64,000 nucleotides of DNA, from assembly GCF_900129875.1 (NCBI RefSeq), contig NZ_FQXC01000002.1, positions 372,001 through 436,000 of the forward strand, read 5' to 3'. Source of the stretch: Marivita hallyeonensis. GTDB taxonomy: Bacteria; Pseudomonadota; Alphaproteobacteria; Rhodobacterales; Rhodobacteraceae. Each line of letters starts with the position of its first letter. Position 1 is the first letter of the stretch. Both the position numbers and the translations under genes were made by a program. Positions 60,759 to 64,000 of this stretch are shown one piece after another. Below the pieces are notes generated by a model. It made no database searches. It saw nothing but the letters and a program-made list of their open reading frames with translations, and was not told the origin of the DNA.

Positions 60759-61421
60759 TCACCTGAGAAGTCGGTTCGCCACACCCGGAAGTTCATCGAA
60801 ATGTTGGATGATTGCGTCCGGCTCCAAGGCAGCCATATCTTCGCCAGACGGGCCGAAGCCCACCAGAACGCAAGCCACACCTACCGCGCGCGCCGTATCG
60901 CGGTCGGTTTTCGTATCTCCGATTAGACAACTTCGCGCGACGACACCGCCTGCCCGTTCGACGGCCGCCACGTAAGGCGCGGCGTCGGGCTTCCGTGTGG
61001 GCAAGGTATCGGCTCCTACCAGTGACCCGAACGCGGCGCGGACGCCAAGCCGGGACATCAGCGTTTCGGCCAAACCCTCCGGCTTGTTCGTGCAGATGCC
61101 CACAACCATCCCGTTCGACTTGAGCGTCTCCACCGCCTCCATCGCGCCGGGATACATGACCGTATGGACATCCAAGGCGTCACCATAAGCGCTCAGAAGC
61201 TCGGGATACCACGTCTCCACCAGATCGGCGGAATACTGCCCAGCCCGCTCCAACCCAAGCGTCAGCATCGCCTTACCACCGCGCAAAGCCGTTCCCGCAT
61301 CGGTTGCCGGGTCGAGCCGTGTGTCAAAGCCCATGCGTTCAAAGCAATGGTTGGCCGCTGCGATCAGGTCACCGCTTGTGTCCGCAAGCGTGCCGTCGAG
61401 GTCGAAAATCACCGTGCGCAC
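60759..61421 (-). CDS. HAD-family phosphoglycolate phosphatase (second copy)
   Basis: The 220 residues carry HAD motif I DLDGTLADTSGD (about 6-17), motif II in GICTNKPEGLAETL (about 107-120), motif III lysine in RKPDAAPY (about 142-149) and motif IV LIGDTKTDRDTAR (about 165-177). The cap is inserted after motif I (C1 type), as in the other gph-like gene at 23920. It is divergent from glmU, a common arrangement with Gph in this group. Which copy acts on 2-phosphoglycolate, and whether the other has a different phosphate as substrate, cannot be told from sequence. Confidence 0.88.
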   Translation of the reverse strand: MRTVIFDLDGTLADTSGDLIAAANHCFERMGFDTRLDPATDAGTALRGGKAMLTLGLERAGQYSADLVETWYPELLSAYGDALDVHTVMYPGAMEAVETLKSNGMVVGICTNKPEGLAETLMSRLGVRAAFGSLVGADTLPTRKPDAAPYVAAVERAGGVVARSCLIGDTKTDRDTARAVGVACVLVGFGPSGEDMAALEPDAIIQHFDELPGVANRLLR

Positions 61422-61526
61422 CGCGTCTCTCCTGTCACAACTCGCAATCTAGTGTGAAATTAGCTGCCTTGCGGCACTGGGCCAGACCGATAAAAGGAGC
61501 GGAGGCAAAACACAAAGAGAAACCTG

Positions 61527-62876
61527 ATGAGCATAGCCTTGGTCATCCTTGCTGCGGGCAAAGGCACGCGGATGGAGTCCGACCTTCCCAAAGTTCTGCA
61601 CAAGATCGGCGGCGCGCCGATGTTGCACCATGCGATGCTGTCGGCGTCGGCGCTTGAGCCCGAGCGCACGATCGTGGTCACGGGGCACGAGGCGCAGCTC
61701 GTGGAAGAAGCCGCACGCGCCTTCGACCCGGACGTCATCACTGTCCATCAGGCAGAGCAGAACGGAACGGCGCATGCAGTTGCGCAGGCCAAAGACGCGC
61801 TTGATGGGTTCGACGGCGACGTGATCGTTCTGTATGGCGACACCCCTTTCATCACGACCGAAACGCTTGAAGCAATGACCGCGGCGCGTGCGCAGCATGA
61901 CATCGTTGTGCTGGGCTTCGATGCGGAAGACCCCGCACGCTATGGTCGGCTCATCCTTGAAGGCGACACCCTCGCGCGGATCGTTGAATACAAGGAAGCG
62001 ACCGAAGCGGAGCGTGCGGTCACGCTGTGCAATTCGGGTGTCGTCTGCGCGTCCGCAACAATGCTCTTCTCGCTCATCGAAGCCGTCGGCAATGATAATG
62101 CGGCGGGCGAGTATTACCTCACCGACGTGGTCGGTATTGGCAGAGACCGTGGTTTATCCGCGACCGTCGTGACCTGCGATCAGTCAGAAACGCTTGGCAT
62201 CAATTCTCGAGTGGAACTGGCGCTGGCTGAGGCTGCCTTTCAAGCCAACACGCGCCAGACGCTGATGGAAAACGGGGTGCAGATGCAGGCCCCCGAGACC
62301 GTCTTCTTATCGTTCGATACCGTCATCGGCCGCGATACGGAGATTGAACCGAACGTTATCTTTGCCGCCGGCGTCACCGTCGAGTCCGGTGCGCGGATCC
62401 GGGCTTTCAGCCACCTCGAAGGCGCACATGTCAGTCGTGGCTCGACCGTGGGTCCCTTTGCCCGCCTGCGCCCCGGCGCGGAACTTGCCGAAGACGTCCA
62501 CGTCGGCAATTTCGTGGAAATCAAGAACGCGCATCTCGACGAAGGCGCGAAGGTCAATCACCTGACCTATATTGGCGACGCCAAGATCGGGGCCCGGACG
62601 AATGTTGGCGCGGGCACCATCACCTGCAACTACGACGGGGTGATGAAGCACAAGACGACCATTGGCCGTGACACCTTCATCGGGTCGAACACCATGCTCG
62701 TGGCCCCGGTGACAGTCGGGAACGAAGCCATGACGGCGACCTCGACCACGGTCACCAAAGACGTCCCCGATGGCGCGATGGCCATCGCCCGGACCGAGCA
62801 GCAAAACAAGAAAGGCTTTGCGCGCAAACTGTTTGCGATCCTCCGCGCCAAGAAAGCCAAACAGGCAAAAGGGTAA
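61527..62876 (+). CDS. glmU: Bifunctional UDP-N-acetylglucosamine pyrophosphorylase/GlcN-1-P N-acetyltransferase
   Basis: GlmU makes UDP-GlcNAc for peptidoglycan and lipopolysaccharide. The 449 residues have the N-terminal uridyltransferase domain (LAAGKGTRMESDLPKVLHKI, from about 7) and, from about 240, a left-handed beta-helix with hexapeptide repeats and the acetyltransferase pieces HLDEGAKVNHLTYIGDA (from about 337) and NYDGVMKHKTTIG (from about 370). A Lys/Ala-rich tail follows. The gene is 4 bp before glmS, so the two form an operon. Confidence 0.97.
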   Translation: MSIALVILAAGKGTRMESDLPKVLHKIGGAPMLHHAMLSASALEPERTIVVTGHEAQLVEEAARAFDPDVITVHQAEQNGTAHAVAQAKDALDGFDGDVIVLYGDTPFITTETLEAMTAARAQHDIVVLGFDAEDPARYGRLILEGDTLARIVEYKEATEAERAVTLCNSGVVCASATMLFSLIEAVGNDNAAGEYYLTDVVGIGRDRGLSATVVTCDQSETLGINSRVELALAEAAFQANTRQTLMENGVQMQAPETVFLSFDTVIGRDTEIEPNVIFAAGVTVESGARIRAFSHLEGAHVSRGSTVGPFARLRPGAELAEDVHVGNFVEIKNAHLDEGAKVNHLTYIGDAKIGARTNVGAGTITCNYDGVMKHKTTIGRDTFIGSNTMLVAPVTVGNEAMTATSTTVTKDVPDGAMAIARTEQQNKKGFARKLFAILRAKKAKQAKG

Positions 62877-62880
62877 CGAT

Positions 62881-64000
62881 ATGTGTGGCATCGTCGGCGT
62901 ATTGGGTCAGCACGAAGCGGCCCCCATTCTGGTAGAGGCGCTCAAACGGCTGGAATACCGCGGCTATGACAGTGCGGGGATTGCGACGGTCAACAACGGC
63001 ACGCTCGACCGGCGTCGCGCGGTGGGCAAACTCGTCAACCTGTCTGACCTTTTGGTCCACGACCCGCTTCCCGGCAAGTCCGGCATCGGGCATACCCGCT
63101 GGGCCACCCACGGCGCGCCGAACGCAAACAACGCCCACCCGCACCAGTCCGGTCCGGTGGCTGTCGTGCACAATGGCATCATTGAGAACTACAAGGAACT
63201 GCGCGCCGAACTCGCCGCGTATCAGATCACGCCAGAGACCGACACCGACTCCGAAACCATCGCGCTTTTGACGCATCACTACATGAAGCAGGGCATGACC
63301 CACGTGGATGCCGCCCGCAAATGCCTGTCGCGCCTTGAGGGGGCTTTCGCGCTTGCATTTCTTTTCGACGGTGAAGACGACCTGATTGTCGCCGCCCGCA
63401 AGGGCAGCCCTCTTGCCGTTGGACATGGCGACGGCGAGATGTATGTCGGCTCCGACGCCATCGCTCTGGCTCCGCTGACCAACCGCATCACCTATCTCGA
63501 GGAAGGCGATTGCGCCATCCTCACCCGGCAGACGCTTGATATCTTTGATGAGTCCGGCACCCGCGTCACCCGCGAACTGCGCGAAGTGAGCCTTGATGCG
63601 TCACGCGTGGACAAGGCCGGGTTCAAGCATTTCATGGCCAAGGAGATCGCCGAACAGCCGACCGTGCTTGCCGATGCGTTGCGCGGATACCTGAATGGCA
63701 ACACAATCTTCTTGCCCGACACCCTGCCCGATTTCGCCAAGGTCGACCGCCTTGTGATGGTGGCCTGCGGCACGGCTTATTACGCCTGCCTCACCGCCAA
63801 ATACTGGTTCGAACAGATCGCACGCCTGCCCGTCGAGGTGGATATCGCATCCGAGTTCCGCTACCGCGAGCCCCCCATTTCCAAAGGCACGGTGGCGATT
63901 TTCGTCTCGCAATCCGGTGAAACCGCCGACACGCTTGCCGCGCTGCGCTATTGCAAAGGCAAGGCCGAAACAATCCTATCCGTGGTCAATGTCGATCAGA
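62881..64000 (+). CDS. glmS: Glutamine--fructose-6-phosphate aminotransferase, 5' part
   Basis: GlmS makes glucosamine-6-phosphate from fructose-6-phosphate and glutamine, the entry step of the pathway that GlmU continues. The 373 residues present include Met then the N-terminal nucleophile Cys (MCGIVGVLGQ), GYDSAG (about 29-34), GHTRWATHG (about 69-77) and HNGIIENYKELR (about 98-109) of the glutamine amidotransferase domain, and the first SIS domain (VACGTAYYACLTAKYW near 302-317; SQSGETADT near 345-353). The frame remains open at the window edge; about 230 residues are missing. Confidence 0.97.
   Translation, partial: MCGIVGVLGQHEAAPILVEALKRLEYRGYDSAGIATVNNGTLDRRRAVGKLVNLSDLLVHDPLPGKSGIGHTRWATHGAPNANNAHPHQSGPVAVVHNGIIENYKELRAELAAYQITPETDTDSETIALLTHHYMKQGMTHVDAARKCLSRLEGAFALAFLFDGEDDLIVAARKGSPLAVGHGDGEMYVGSDAIALAPLTNRITYLEEGDCAILTRQTLDIFDESGTRVTRELREVSLDASRVDKAGFKHFMAKEIAEQPTVLADALRGYLNGNTIFLPDTLPDFAKVDRLVMVACGTAYYACLTAKYWFEQIARLPVEVDIASEFRYREPPISKGTVAIFVSQSGETADTLAALRYCKGKAETILSVVNVDQ

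Noticed and set aside
1-64000. CRISPR arrays, prophage, insertion sequences, tRNA and rRNA genes
   Set aside because: No regularly spaced direct repeats, transposase, integrase or phage structural genes, and no tRNA or rRNA signatures were seen in the spacers, which are all shorter than 300 bp.

Overview
The window reads as a chromosomal segment of an alphaproteobacterium of the Rhodobacteraceae (Roseobacter group). The support is a complete 14-subunit nuo cluster interspersed with small lipoproteins and DUF5333/DUF5337-type proteins, a NuoE with a C-terminal helix-hairpin-helix extension, a DksA with a degenerate zinc finger, a DUF2927 lipoprotein, the gph-rnj-coaX-birA-nuoN order, high G+C, and tight ATGA/GTGA gene overlaps. 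This placement is inference from gene content; no rRNA or tRNA gene was seen.

Layout. (1) 2-3093, + strand: the end of an assimilatory sulfite reductase gene, then cysH and a DUF934 gene in overlapping order, then ferredoxin-NADP reductase. (2) 3160-9028: an Ala-rich membrane-anchored protein, infC with a probable AUA start, an Hsp20, a molybdopterin-binding protein coupled to an XdhC-type protein, an FAD monooxygenase and DksA. (3) 9195-18649: a MoxR ATPase and its likely CoxE/VWA partner separated by an rRNA methyltransferase and a GNAT/DUF2927/small-membrane-protein operon, then OsmC, an M48 protease, an AlkC-type glycosylase, an atypical SDR and a pre-Hint-like orphan. (4) 18704-23823, + strand: prfC, a glycosyltransferase and a DEAD-box helicase.

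(5) 59600 down to 23920 is a 36-kb run of genes all on the - strand. It begins with a leucine/isovalerate (liu) operon: ivd, acyl-CoA synthetase, mccB, mccA, two GST-like genes, HMG-CoA lyase, a methylglutaconyl-CoA hydratase-like crotonase and several small genes. A good promoter with a 16-bp palindromic operator lies in front of ivd. The run continues with nuoA-N, all 14 subunits plus thirteen non-nuo genes, and ends with birA, coaX, rnj and gph. A strong intrinsic terminator after nuoF suggests that the nuo cluster is not one simple transcript. (6) 59739-64000: a PPOX-type stress protein, CreA, a second gph, glmU and the start of glmS.

Functionally the window joins cysteine sulfur assimilation, complex I respiration, leucine breakdown to acetyl-CoA and acetoacetate, amino-sugar synthesis for the cell wall, and translation or RNA turnover. 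I saw no prophage, insertion sequence, CRISPR array or defence island. The least described material is the accessory gene set inside nuo, including a low-G+C secreted protein between nuoJ and nuoK, the duplicated helix-hairpin-helix tail, and several palindromic regulatory or repeat elements.
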